11,258 nt of DNA from a bacterium (Candidatus Howlettbacteria) CG_4_10_14_0_8_um_filter_40_9 (GCA_002785325.1 PFMH01000015.1:1-11258); one strand, 5' to 3'. Shown: positions 1-6,101, counted from the stretch's first letter. Numbers and translations are program-made. The notes: generated by a model from the sequence alone, not told the origin.

Positions 1-673
1 TAAAGCGCAAATTGTGATAAACAATTTTAGTCTCTATCCGGACCAAATCAAGCGAGAAAAGCTAAAGAAGAAACTTAAAAACGCAAAGAAAAAGAATCGT
101 ATACAGAAGCTGGATATCAAAGAAGAACATTGGTTTTTATTCCACTTAGATACCATCGTCTTCTACTATGATCATCTAAAAAGATATGTCTTAACCGCCA
201 CCGATCATCATGGGAAGATTGCTTACGCCAGAATGTACGCTGCCAAATCCAGCAAATCCGCTAAAGACTTCCTGTACCGCCTCCATTACCTGATAGACGC
301 CCCTATCGCCAACATCCAGACCGATAACGGCAGTGAGTTCTATGACCAGTTTGAGGAAGCCCTAAAAGATCTCGACATAGCCCACTGGTTCTCTAGAGCC
401 AGAACTCCGGAAGATAATGCCGTTGCCGAAAGATTCAATCAAACTATTCAAGTAGAGTGGATCAATGACGATAACTTTACCACTGATGTTAGAAGATTTA
501 ACACCGAATTAACCGAATGGCTGATCGAATACAATTTTGTCAGACCGCACCAATCACTTGACTATATGAACCCCTTTGAGTACCTTGAATATATACTAAC
601 TAAACAGCGAAAGTTGTTACCGATGTACTCAGCCAGCATAGCAAGTATACACGCTAATTTTTTGTTGCTATAA
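1..673 (+). mobile_element. Right-hand part of an insertion sequence (DDE transposase type)
   Basis: The transposase frame is open to the left edge, so the left end of the element and any left inverted repeat lie outside the window. The family-like part of the protein ends near base 630; the last ten or so codons look like read-through into flanking DNA. The true right end therefore probably lies between about 610 and 660. The terminal inverted repeat cannot be defined without the left end. The element sits immediately upstream of murT in the same direction and may contribute to its promoter. Confidence 0.6.
2..673 (+). CDS. Transposase, integrase core (rve) domain, 5' partial
   Basis: This is the C-terminal part of a cut-and-paste transposase with an RNase H-like integrase core. 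Counting from the in-frame GTG at base 14, the acidic triad is D46 (in HLDTIV), D104 (in QTDNGSEF) and E139 (in DNAVAERFNQ). The last two are 35 positions apart, the classic DD35E spacing of the IS3/IS481 superfamily. The motif VRPHQSLDYMNP near residues 175-186 is also typical of this superfamily. The first 35 or so residues are Lys-rich and probably the end of a DNA-binding region. The frame is open through codons before base 14, so the GTG is not a real start; the helix-turn-helix part should lie upstream of the window. The catalytic core looks intact. The stop codon TAA (671-673) lies inside the -10 box of murT. The exact IS family is not certain. Confidence 0.88.
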   Translation, partial: KAQIVINNFSLYPDQIKREKLKKKLKNAKKKNRIQKLDIKEEHWFLFHLDTIVFYYDHLKRYVLTATDHHGKIAYARMYAAKSSKSAKDFLYRLHYLIDAPIANIQTDNGSEFYDQFEEALKDLDIAHWFSRARTPEDNAVAERFNQTIQVEWINDDNFTTDVRRFNTELTEWLIEYNFVRPHQSLDYMNPFEYLEYILTKQRKLLPMYSASIASIHANFLLL

Positions 674-674
674 T
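646..674 (+). promoter_or_regulatory. Promoter of murT, leaderless geometry
   Basis: TATACA (646-651, four of six matches to TTGACA), a 17-base spacer and a perfect TATAAT (669-674). Six bases separate the hexamer from the ATG at 681, so the predicted transcription start is the A of the ATG. No Shine-Dalgarno is present. The -10 overlaps the transposase stop codon, and the -35 lies in the transposase 3' end or at the IS junction. Confidence 0.6.
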
Positions 675-680
675 ATTATT

Positions 681-2069
681 ATGAAAAAATTCTTAGCAAT
701 ATTTTTCGCAAAAATGGCGATGTTTTTTTCGAGAACATTGAAAAAGGGCGGAGGGACGGCGCTTCCCGGCCTTATCGCGCAGAAGATAGATAAGGATATA
801 CTCTCAAAACTTGTCAAAAATCTGAAAGACGGAGTAGTTATAATCACCGGAACAAACGGCAAAACCACCACTGCAAAGATGGCATGCGACATACTCGCAA
901 ACGCCGGTCTCGACATAGTCTCAAACCAGTCTGGTTCAAATCTTAGCCGCGGTCTGATCTCAGCCCTTATAGCCAGATCAAATCTGACAGGAAGCACCAC
1001 GAAAGGAGATCTTGCTGTTTTTGAGATTGATGAGGCTACAATGCCTGAAGCCGTTCCCATGCTTTCCCCCAGATATATCATAGTCACAAATATCTTTCGC
1101 GATCAGCTCGACAGATACGGCGAAGTAGACAAGACCGCGGAGCTCATCGGAAATTCCCTCCGAACTGCTCCAAAAGATTCTACAGTTATCCTAAACGCCG
1201 ATGATCCGATGGTCGCATCTCTTGCCAGCTATCACGAAAACACCGCTTTTTTTGGTCTAGAAGATTCGGGGCTAAAAACCGAATCTAAGCTAGCCATCGA
1301 CAACAAGGATTGTCTTCTTTGCGGAGCAGAACTTGATTTTGAATACCGGTACTTCGGTCATCTGGGTAAATACAAATGTTCGTCTTGTACATTTAAAAGA
1401 CCAAAGCCGGAAAATACCGTCTATAAGGCGGAACTAAATCCAGAGAATTCTATAATTTCCCTTCATACATCAAAAAAAGAAAATATCGATCTTACTCTCA
1501 GTATCCCTGGAGTCTACAACATCTACAACGCTTTGGCTGCTACATCGCTCTCATCAATCCTCGGCGCCAATAGCGAGCAGATAAAGTATGGTTTGGAAAA
1601 TTTCACCGCTGCTTGGGGCAGGATGGAAAAGATCCAAGTCAAAGATAAATATATTTTTCTCCTTCTGGTCAAAAATCCTACAGGATTCAATGAGTCTTTA
1701 AGAAGTTTTATAAATGCGAAAGAAAAAAAGAATTTCCTTTTAGCACTCAATGACAACTTTGCGGACGGCACCGATATCTCTTGGATCTGGGATTCGGAAC
1801 TTGAGTTGCTTAAAGATAAAGAAAATTCCATTATCTGCTCCGGTATCAGAGCCGAAGACATGGCGCTAAGGCTCAAATATGCCGAACTCGATTCTAAGAA
1901 TATCGTAATAGAAAAAGATCTGAAAAAAGCGCTGGATATAGGTTTAAGCTCCGTTTCGACCGGTGAAACTTTATATATTTTCCCCACGTATACCGCTATG
2001 ATGGAGATAAGAAATGTATTGGTAAAAGCCGGCTATACCGAAGACTTTTGGCAACCGCCAGGCGCTTAG
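681..2069 (+). CDS. murT: MurT, lipid II isoglutaminyl synthase catalytic subunit
   Basis: In the characterised MurT/GatD complex, MurT is the Mur-ligase-like subunit that uses ATP and GatD-derived ammonia to convert D-glutamate of lipid II to D-isoglutamine on the cytoplasmic membrane face. Seen here: a P-loop TGTNGKTTT (K61); a family-like N terminus (TALPGLIAQKIDKDIL, about 26-41); a Zn-ribbon insertion with C211/C214 and C233/C236; KNPTGFNE near 330; and the C-terminal DUF1727 segment NDNFADGTDISWIWD (357-371), the region holding the catalytic Asp in homologues. At 462 residues it is close to the usual length of about 440. The ATG at 681 is the first start after the promoter and places the N-terminal helix correctly. 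gatD follows after an unusually long 174-base gap. All key motifs are present, so it should be active. Confidence 0.95.
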   Translation: MKKFLAIFFAKMAMFFSRTLKKGGGTALPGLIAQKIDKDILSKLVKNLKDGVVIITGTNGKTTTAKMACDILANAGLDIVSNQSGSNLSRGLISALIARSNLTGSTTKGDLAVFEIDEATMPEAVPMLSPRYIIVTNIFRDQLDRYGEVDKTAELIGNSLRTAPKDSTVILNADDPMVASLASYHENTAFFGLEDSGLKTESKLAIDNKDCLLCGAELDFEYRYFGHLGKYKCSSCTFKRPKPENTVYKAELNPENSIISLHTSKKENIDLTLSIPGVYNIYNALAATSLSSILGANSEQIKYGLENFTAAWGRMEKIQVKDKYIFLLLVKNPTGFNESLRSFINAKEKKNFLLALNDNFADGTDISWIWDSELELLKDKENSIICSGIRAEDMALRLKYAELDSKNIVIEKDLKKALDIGLSSVSTGETLYIFPTYTAMMEIRNVLVKAGYTEDFWQPPGA

Positions 2070-2080
2070 AAACAATACCC

Positions 2081-2108
2081 AATTAACAATTAACAATTTC
2101 CAATTAAA
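2081..2108 (+). repeat. Heptamer array, AATTAAC type, four units
   Basis: Four consecutive 7-base units: AATTAAC, AATTAAC, AATTTCC, AATTAAA. It begins 11 bases after the murT stop codon. Confidence 0.65.
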
Positions 2109-2168
2109 TTCCAATGACCAAAATATATAAGTTTAAAATATTTAAAAATTATAATTTAGATATTATTT

Positions 2169-2196
2169 AGAAATTAGAAATTCGATATTAGAAATT
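2169..2196 (-). repeat. Heptamer array, AGAAATT (reverse complement AATTTCT), four units
   Basis: Units AGAAATT (2169), AGAAATT (2176), CGATATT (2183, degenerate) and AGAAATT (2190), in exact 7-base register. The unit is the reverse complement of the AATTTCT array at 9274-9301. Confidence 0.7.
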
Positions 2197-2230
2197 AACA
2201 AAAAGAGTATTTTAATCAGTTAAAATTCAG

Positions 2231-2236
2231 AGAGGA
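2231..2236 (+). promoter_or_regulatory. Shine-Dalgarno of gatD
   Basis: AGAGGA lies seven bases upstream of the GTG at 2244. It supports GTG as the start; the nearer ATG at 2239 opens a two-codon frame ending in TGA and cannot encode gatD. Confidence 0.65.
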
Positions 2237-2243
2237 AAATGCT

Positions 2244-3041
2244 GTGAAATATAAAATAAAAATTCTTCACCTATATCCCGATGCAATGAATCTCTACGGC
2301 GATTATGGCAATATCTTGACGCTTAAAAAAAGATGCGAGTGGAGAGGTATCGGTGTCGAAGTAGAGGAAATAAGTGTCGGAGATAAAGCGCATTTTGAAG
2401 ATATCGATCTGATCTTTCTTGGCGGCGGACAAGACAGGGGACAATCCCATATCGCTTCCGACCTCCAGATGAGAGCACCGAAAATAAAGGAAGAGATAGA
2501 AAAAGGAATGGTTGCACTGACTGTTTGCGGAGGTTTCCAACTTTTCGGAAAATATTTTAAAACCGCTACTGGAGAGAATATTCCCGGCATAGGTGTATTT
2601 GATGCTTGGACGGAGGCAGGAAGCAAAAGGCTTATCGGAAACGTGATCGTGGATTGCAGGAAAACTTCCTCCGACTGGGTCCTCAGCGAACATTTCAATT
2701 CACAAGAAACTCTTCATACAACATTAGTCGGGTTTGAAAATCATAGCGGAAGAACTTTCTTGGGGCAAAATACGAAACCGCTAGGACAGATCATAAAAGG
2801 ACTTGGTAATATCGGGGACGGAAGTTTCGAAGGCGCCGTTTATAAAAATGCGTTCGGTACCTACTTGCATGGTCCGATCCTACCGAAAAACCCATGGTTC
2901 GCCGACCACCTCATCATCTCGGCTTTGAAAAGAAGATATGATACTTATATAGAGCTTAAACCTCTAGATGATGGACTTGAGAAAATGGCTCACGAATTTG
3001 CAAAGATCAGGGCTCACAACTCAAAAAGCGCCAGTATATAG
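2244..3041 (+). CDS. gatD: GatD, lipid II isoglutaminyl synthase glutaminase subunit
   Basis: Class I (triad) glutamine amidotransferase of the CobB/CobQ-like type. In the family it hydrolyses glutamine and passes ammonia to MurT. Seen here: N-terminal LHLYPDAMNLYGDYGN (about 8-23), a GatD hallmark; the oxyanion-strand motif LGGGQDRGQ (59-67); the nucleophile C95 in TVCGGFQLFG; FENHSGRT near 174-181; and H209 in TYLHGPILPKNP. These agree with the Cys/His pair of characterised GatD (about C94 and H189). The length, 265 residues, is slightly above the usual value of about 240. The GTG start is supported by AGAGGA upstream and by the family N terminus starting at once. It follows murT in the same direction, as expected for subunits of one enzyme, and pgeF follows after 35 bases. 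Nothing is truncated. Confidence 0.94.
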   Translation: MKYKIKILHLYPDAMNLYGDYGNILTLKKRCEWRGIGVEVEEISVGDKAHFEDIDLIFLGGGQDRGQSHIASDLQMRAPKIKEEIEKGMVALTVCGGFQLFGKYFKTATGENIPGIGVFDAWTEAGSKRLIGNVIVDCRKTSSDWVLSEHFNSQETLHTTLVGFENHSGRTFLGQNTKPLGQIIKGLGNIGDGSFEGAVYKNAFGTYLHGPILPKNPWFADHLIISALKRRYDTYIELKPLDDGLEKMAHEFAKIRAHNSKSASI

Positions 3042-3042
3042 A

Positions 3043-3070
3043 AAATTAAAAGTTTAAAGTTAACAATTAA
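3043..3070 (+). repeat. Degenerate heptamer array between gatD and pgeF
   Basis: The 35-base gap can be read as 7-base units AAAATTA, AAAGTTT, AAAGTTA, ACAATTA. It fills almost all the space to the pgeF start and leaves no room for a Shine-Dalgarno. Confidence 0.45.
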
Positions 3071-3076
3071 AATTTT

Positions 3077-3850
3077 ATGATCGGATATGAATTCTCCAAT
3101 CTAAAGGAATTCAAGAAGCTAAAATGTTTTGTGACCGACGGGCTGGATGGATTTAGCCAGCCGCCTTACGATTCCTTAAATCTAGGACTTCACATAAATG
3201 ACAAAATGGATTCCGTACTTAAGAATAGAGAGAAGGCAGTCGATCATCTTGGATATATGCTAAGCGACCTAGTTGTTATGGACTTGGTTCATGGCTCTAA
3301 TGTCGAAATAATTGAAAATAAGGATAAAGGACGAGGATCAGACTCTATAAAAAATGCTATTCCCGAAACAGATGCCATGGTCACAAACGAAAAAGATGTT
3401 GTCCTCTCGGTTTTCGTTGCTGATTGTATCCCAGCTATTATCTACGACCCGGAAAACCATGTCATAGCAACAATCCACGGAGGATGGAAACCTCTAGCCG
3501 GAAATATTACTGCAAAAACAATAGACAAGATGGTCAGTGTCTTCGGCTCTAATCCTAATAAATTAGTAGTCGGTGTAGGTCCCGCGGTTTGCGGTAAGTG
3601 CTATGATGTTTATGAAAATGTCGCAAACGAAATAAAAGAAGCTTTTCCAAATTTTGCAAAAGAGGTTCTAATTAAAAATAAAGGTAGAATATACTTGGAT
3701 ATCCAAAAACTTATGAGGCTTCAGCTTGAGGATAAGGGTGTCAAAAATATAGAAACATCCGAGATCTGTACTTTTGAGAATAAAGATTTTTATTCTTATA
3801 GAAGAGACAAAGAAACTGGCAGATTTGGGATTTTTGCGGTCTTAGAATAA
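3077..3850 (+). CDS. pgeF: PgeF/YfiH family multicopper-oxidase-like (laccase domain) protein
   Basis: Member of the YfiH/YlmD/LACC1 fold family. E. coli PgeF (YfiH) helps keep L-Ala rather than other residues at position 1 of the peptidoglycan stem; other members have purine nucleoside phosphorylase or deaminase activity in vitro. Seen here: H72 in LVHGSNV, C117 in VADCIPAII and H134 in IHGGWKPLAGNI, matching the His-Cys-His zinc site; GVGPAVCGKCYDV (about 170-182); and a C-terminal YSYRRDKETGRFG motif. At 257 residues it is full length. HGGWKP differs slightly from the usual HAGWRG. The start has no Shine-Dalgarno; the sequence before it is AT-rich and unstructured, so translation may rely on an open leader or on coupling from gatD. 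Its place after murT-gatD supports a cell-wall role. Confidence 0.9.
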   Translation: MIGYEFSNLKEFKKLKCFVTDGLDGFSQPPYDSLNLGLHINDKMDSVLKNREKAVDHLGYMLSDLVVMDLVHGSNVEIIENKDKGRGSDSIKNAIPETDAMVTNEKDVVLSVFVADCIPAIIYDPENHVIATIHGGWKPLAGNITAKTIDKMVSVFGSNPNKLVVGVGPAVCGKCYDVYENVANEIKEAFPNFAKEVLIKNKGRIYLDIQKLMRLQLEDKGVKNIETSEICTFENKDFYSYRRDKETGRFGIFAVLE

Positions 3851-3883
3851 TTTTGTATACTTACTTTTATATTTTTTGTTGAT

Positions 3884-3889
3884 TATAAT
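3884..3889 (+). promoter_or_regulatory. Possible -10 box upstream of comM
   Basis: A perfect TATAAT lies 34 bases after pgeF, but the -35 region (TTACTT at 3861-3866) is poor. If used, transcription would start near 3896 and give comM a leader of about 185 bases that includes the 17-bp inverted repeat. Confidence 0.35.
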
Positions 3890-3903
3890 GTTTATAGATA
3901 TAC

Positions 3904-3931
3904 CCCTAACCACTAAATTCTAATCACTCAC
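3904..3931 (+). repeat. Heptamer array, CTAA type, upstream copy
   Basis: Units CCCTAAC, CACTAAA, TTCTAAT, CACTCAC in 7-base register. The first 14 bases recur exactly at 4067-4080, immediately before comM. Confidence 0.6.
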
Positions 3932-4051
3932 GCATTTCGCACTTTGCAAACTACACTTAATTTATTCTTCGAGCGGTGTCGAGAAGTACATTATTATCAC
4001 ATTGAGGCAATTCTCCACAAGGTCGAATAATATTAAAGTGCGAAATGCGTG
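3929..4051. repeat. Perfect 17-bp inverted repeat with an 89-base interior
   Basis: The arms are 3929-3945 and 4035-4051 (CACGCATTTCGCACTTT and its exact complement). Inside, a weaker stem is possible: GAGAA (3981-3985) with TTCTC (4011-4015) and TTATT (3962-3966) with AATAA (4026-4030). Read as RNA this is a long stem-loop in the comM leader; read as DNA it could be a small non-autonomous element. Confidence 0.8.
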
Positions 4052-4052
4052 T

Positions 4053-4080
4053 CCCTAATCCCTAATCCCTAACCACTAAA
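4053..4080 (+). repeat. Heptamer array, CCCTAAT type, abutting comM
   Basis: Units CCCTAAT, CCCTAAT, CCCTAAC, CACTAAA in exact 7-base register, ending one base before the comM ATG. It occupies the place where a ribosome binding site would normally be. Confidence 0.75.
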
Positions 4081-4081
4081 A

Positions 4082-5608
4082 ATGATTTCAAAAGTAAATT
4101 CGGCTGCAGTTTTGGGTCTTGAAGCCCAGCCGGTCGAGGTAGAAGTAGATATATCAGACGGGCTTCCAACTCTGACCATCGTCGGCCTTCCGGATAAAGC
4201 CGTTGAGGAGTCAAAGGAAAGGGTTCGTTCGGCGATCAAAAACTCCGATGCGAAGTTCCCCACAAAGAGGATCATCGTAAATCTTGCTCCGGCTGATCTA
4301 AAGAAAGAAGGCCCGGCTTATGACCTGCCTATCGCGGTAGGCATACTTTTGGCCCACGAACAGATCTCTTTTGATCCGAAAAAGGTTTTAATATTGGGAG
4401 AACTTGCTCTAAACGGCGCTCTCCGCCACACAAACGGTATTCTCCCGATGGTTTCTATGGCAAAGGAAAAGGGGTACGAGGAGGTTTTTCTGCCAGAGAC
4501 CAACTCTAAAGAAGCGACAATCATAGAAGGCATAAAGATCATACCTGTTAAAAATCTAAAAGGTCTTATACGGCACTTGAGATCAGAAAAAATGATCCAA
4601 AAAAAAGAGAAGTTTGATTTTGATTCATATTTTAATATTGAAAAAGATTTTGATTTTGATTTGGCCTATATCAAAGGCCAGGAACACGCCAAAAGAGCGA
4701 TGGAGATCGCCGCCTCGGGATCTCATAATATCCTCATGAGCGGGCCTCCGGGTTCCGGAAAAACGATGTTGGCAAAAGCATTTTCTTCTATACTTCCTAA
4801 GATGACTCTCGATGAAGCAGTGGAGGTCACCAAGATTTATTCCATAGCGGGAGTACTTCCAAAAAATACTCCGCTAATTACAGAGAGGCCGATCAGAAGC
4901 CCTCATCATACGTCATCGGATATCGCTCTTATCGGTGGTGGAAAATGGCCGAGACCGGGAGAAATATCTCTGGCCCACAGAGGTGTGTTGTTTTTGGACG
5001 AACTACCGGAATTCCCCCGTTTTGTTCTGGAAGTTTTGAGGCAACCGCTCGAAGATAATACTATAACTATCTCAAGAGCTAGCGGTTCACTAACATTCCC
5101 TGCCAAGTTTATACTTATCGCCGCCCAAAACCCTTGTCCTTGCGGGTTTTTGACGGATGACAGCCGAAACTGCGTTTGTTCTCCCACTCAAGTTCTGCAT
5201 TATCACAAGAAAGTTTCTGGTCCGCTGATGGATAGGATCGATCTTCACATCGAAGTTCCCAGGCTCAAATACGAAAATCTGGCATCGGAAAAAGTCGCTG
5301 AAGAGTCGAAAAAAGTGAAAGAAAGAGTTGAAAAAGCGAGAGTAACACAACAAAAAAGATTTGAGAACTCGAAAACCATAACCAACTCAGAGATGACATC
5401 TCCGGAGATGAAAATCCACTGCGCCATAGACGAAGAAAGCGGCAATCTTTTGAGAACCGCCGTAAACCAACTGGGACTTTCCGCCAGATCATTCAATAAA
5501 ATACTCAAAATATCGAGAACTATAGCAGATCTCGAGGATTCAGAAAAGATCCAAACTAAACATATTGCCGAAGCCATCCAATACAGACCCAGGGAAAAGA
5601 CTTTTTGA
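4082..5608 (+). CDS. comM: ComM/YifB family Mg-chelatase-like AAA+ ATPase
   Basis: ComM is a hexameric AAA+ helicase that promotes branch migration when transformed DNA is integrated. Seen here: an N-terminal ribosomal-S5-like domain with LGLEAQPVEVEVDISDGLP and IVGLPDKAVEESKERVRSA (about 10-55); Walker A GPPGSGKT (221-228, K227); RSPHHTSSD near 280; Walker B VLFLDELPEF (D306, E307); the cysteine cluster PCPCGFLTDDSRNCVCSP (about 352-369), typical of the family; and a C-terminal Mg_chelatase_C domain (LSARSFNKILKISRTIADL near 470-488). At 508 residues it is full length. The ATG at 4082 gives the family N terminus. No Shine-Dalgarno is visible; the start directly follows a heptamer array. It suggests natural competence, but no other com gene is in the window. 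Confidence 0.95.
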   Translation: MISKVNSAAVLGLEAQPVEVEVDISDGLPTLTIVGLPDKAVEESKERVRSAIKNSDAKFPTKRIIVNLAPADLKKEGPAYDLPIAVGILLAHEQISFDPKKVLILGELALNGALRHTNGILPMVSMAKEKGYEEVFLPETNSKEATIIEGIKIIPVKNLKGLIRHLRSEKMIQKKEKFDFDSYFNIEKDFDFDLAYIKGQEHAKRAMEIAASGSHNILMSGPPGSGKTMLAKAFSSILPKMTLDEAVEVTKIYSIAGVLPKNTPLITERPIRSPHHTSSDIALIGGGKWPRPGEISLAHRGVLFLDELPEFPRFVLEVLRQPLEDNTITISRASGSLTFPAKFILIAAQNPCPCGFLTDDSRNCVCSPTQVLHYHKKVSGPLMDRIDLHIEVPRLKYENLASEKVAEESKKVKERVEKARVTQQKRFENSKTITNSEMTSPEMKIHCAIDEESGNLLRTAVNQLGLSARSFNKILKISRTIADLEDSEKIQTKHIAEAIQYRPREKTF

Positions 5609-5644
5609 TAATCTCTGCTAGTTTTCACTCCTGCTTTTTCTGTC

Positions 5645-5693
5645 ATTCTGGCTTGTTTACACGCCCGAAGCAATGCGGAGGAGGGTCCAGAAT
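5645..5693. repeat. Inverted repeat after comM, possible weak terminator
   Basis: ATTCTGG (5645-5651) pairs with CCAGAAT (5687-5693) around a 35-base interior. A T-rich stretch follows at 5696-5716. It could act as a comM terminator, but the long loop makes a dispersed repeat unit more likely. Confidence 0.4.
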
Positions 5694-5787
5694 CAATATT
5701 TCTTTTCCACTTTTTGACGCCAAAAACTGGAGGAAAAAGCGACCCATTCGACTTCGCTCAGGGCAGGCTAACAGATTCTCAAAACCT

Positions 5788-5814
5788 GCCCGAAATGAAT
5801 TCATTCAGGCGGGC
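5788..5814. repeat. 27-base palindromic repeat, copy 1
   Basis: Outer stem GCCCG (5788-5792) with CGGGC (5810-5814). The inner palindrome AATGAATTCATT (5794-5805) gives a second short stem. It matches copy 2 at 21 of 27 positions. Confidence 0.7.
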
Positions 5815-5855
5815 GTCACAACCTTCATTCACTCAAGTTTGAAAAATGACAACCC

Positions 5856-5882
5856 GTCCGAAACTGATTCATCCGGGCGGAC
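5856..5882. repeat. 27-base palindromic repeat, copy 2
   Basis: Outer stem GTCCG (5856-5860) with CGGAC (5878-5882). Relative to copy 1 the second base pair is T-A instead of C-G, a compensatory pair of changes. It is nested in a wider pairing: TGAAAA-A-ATGAC (5840-5850, with one bulged A) with GTCAT-C-TTTTCA (5899-5910). Confidence 0.65.
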
Positions 5883-5912
5883 AAGCGTGAAACCCGGAGT
5901 CATCTTTTCATA

Positions 5913-5944
5913 CCTGCCTCGACTTGACGTCGAGTCAAGGCAGG
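5913..5944. repeat. 32-base near-perfect palindrome
   Basis: Sixteen positions per arm, centred on GACGTC (5926-5931). Fifteen of the 16 can pair (one as G-T/G-U), with a single C-A mismatch; the ends are CCTGCCT and AGGCAGG. There is effectively no loop, so it may form a cruciform or be a protein-binding repeat; no U-tract follows. Confidence 0.75.
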
Positions 5945-5972
5945 CGTTCGTTCATCTTCATCCTCTCTTTGC

Positions 5973-6031
5973 TCACCGATAGTCGGGACCTAGTCAAACG
6001 ACTATTACGGATAGCCGCCTATGGCTGGTGA
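5973..6031 (+). ncRNA. Candidate structured RNA element, three-way junction
   Basis: The closing stem is TCACC (5973-5977) with GGTGA (6027-6031). Arm 1 is a 7-bp stem, ATAGTCG (5979-5985) with CGACTAT (5999-6005), with GAC/GTC possible inside its loop. Arm 2 is AGCC (6013-6016) with GGCT (6023-6026). It lies about 80 bases upstream of the ABC ATPase start. It could be a cis-regulatory leader, a small RNA or a transcribed repeat. It matches no RNA family I recognise, and the fold is hand-derived. Confidence 0.35.
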
Positions 6032-6038
6032 AAAATTA

Positions 6039-6086
6039 GCACCACAAGTTGATAAATCCCAGTTGATTTTTCTGTTCTTGTTGTGC
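6039..6086 (+). promoter_or_regulatory. Two-tier hairpin upstream of the ABC operon
   Basis: GCACCACAAG (6039-6048) pairs with CTTGTTGTGC (6077-6086) at nine of ten positions. Inside, AAATC (6054-6058) pairs with GATTT (6065-6069) around six bases. It overlaps the proposed -35 and spacer, so as DNA it could be an operator; in a transcript from further upstream it would be a leader hairpin before the Shine-Dalgarno. Confidence 0.45.
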
Positions 6087-6092
6087 AATAAT
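6063..6092 (+). promoter_or_regulatory. Promoter of the ABC transporter operon
   Basis: TTGATT (6063-6068), an 18-base spacer and AATAAT (6087-6092), preceded by TGC, which makes an extended -10. The predicted start is near 6099, giving a very short leader that still holds the Shine-Dalgarno. Confidence 0.5.
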
Positions 6093-6101
6093 GTAGACAC
6101 T

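Larger units (their letters stand above)
2070..2243. other. murT-gatD spacer, AT-rich, no gene
   Basis: Very AT-rich spacer with two short-period arrays (annotated separately) and the gatD ribosome binding site. Several -10-like hexamers occur (for example TATAAT at 2150-2155 and TAAAAT at 2221-2226), but none has a convincing -35 at normal spacing. In DNA this AT-rich such matches mean little. No terminator hairpin was seen, so murT and gatD may be co-transcribed. Confidence 0.5.
5609..6062. other. Long spacer with palindromic repeats, no credible gene
   Basis: Between comM and the ABC operon. Contents in order: TTCTGG/CCAGAA-bounded repeat (5645-5693); CTTCGCTCAGGGCAGG repeat (5752-5767), whose GGGCAGG can pair with CCTGCCC at 5785-5791; two related 27-base palindromes (5788, 5856); a 32-base palindrome (5913-5944); a three-way-junction fold (5973-6031); and a hairpin starting at 6039. 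A frame open from 5605 to 5982 translates these repeats and has no recognisable domain, so it is not called a gene. The region is richer in GC palindromes than its surroundings and resembles REP-like repeat clusters. Confidence 0.7.

Noticed and set aside
14..16. GTG as the transposase start
   Set aside because: The frame is open upstream to the window edge and the N-terminal DNA-binding part is missing, so the gene starts outside the window.
668..1087. 139-codon minus-strand frame opposite murT
   Set aside because: Antisense to the conserved P-loop region of murT, with composition typical of a shadow frame.
2239..2247. Two-codon frame ATG CTG TGA overlapping the gatD GTG start
   Set aside because: The Shine-Dalgarno is only two bases from this ATG and seven from the GTG, so it serves gatD; a minimal regulatory uORF is possible but nothing else supports it.
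3904..4080. CRISPR-like reading of the repeated units upstream of comM
   Set aside because: The units are 7 bases, contiguous and degenerate, with no spacers; no cas gene is in the window.
4053..4080. Telomere-like CCCTAAT repeats
   Set aside because: Only four degenerate units inside a bacterial chromosome, next to a gene start; the likeness to eukaryotic telomere repeats is coincidental.
5605..5982. Open frame of 125 codons on the plus strand overlapping the comM stop
   Set aside because: It is made of the palindromic repeats of this spacer, has no recognisable domain, no Shine-Dalgarno and no leaderless promoter. Repeat-derived peptides such as IRLRSGQAN are a common artefact.
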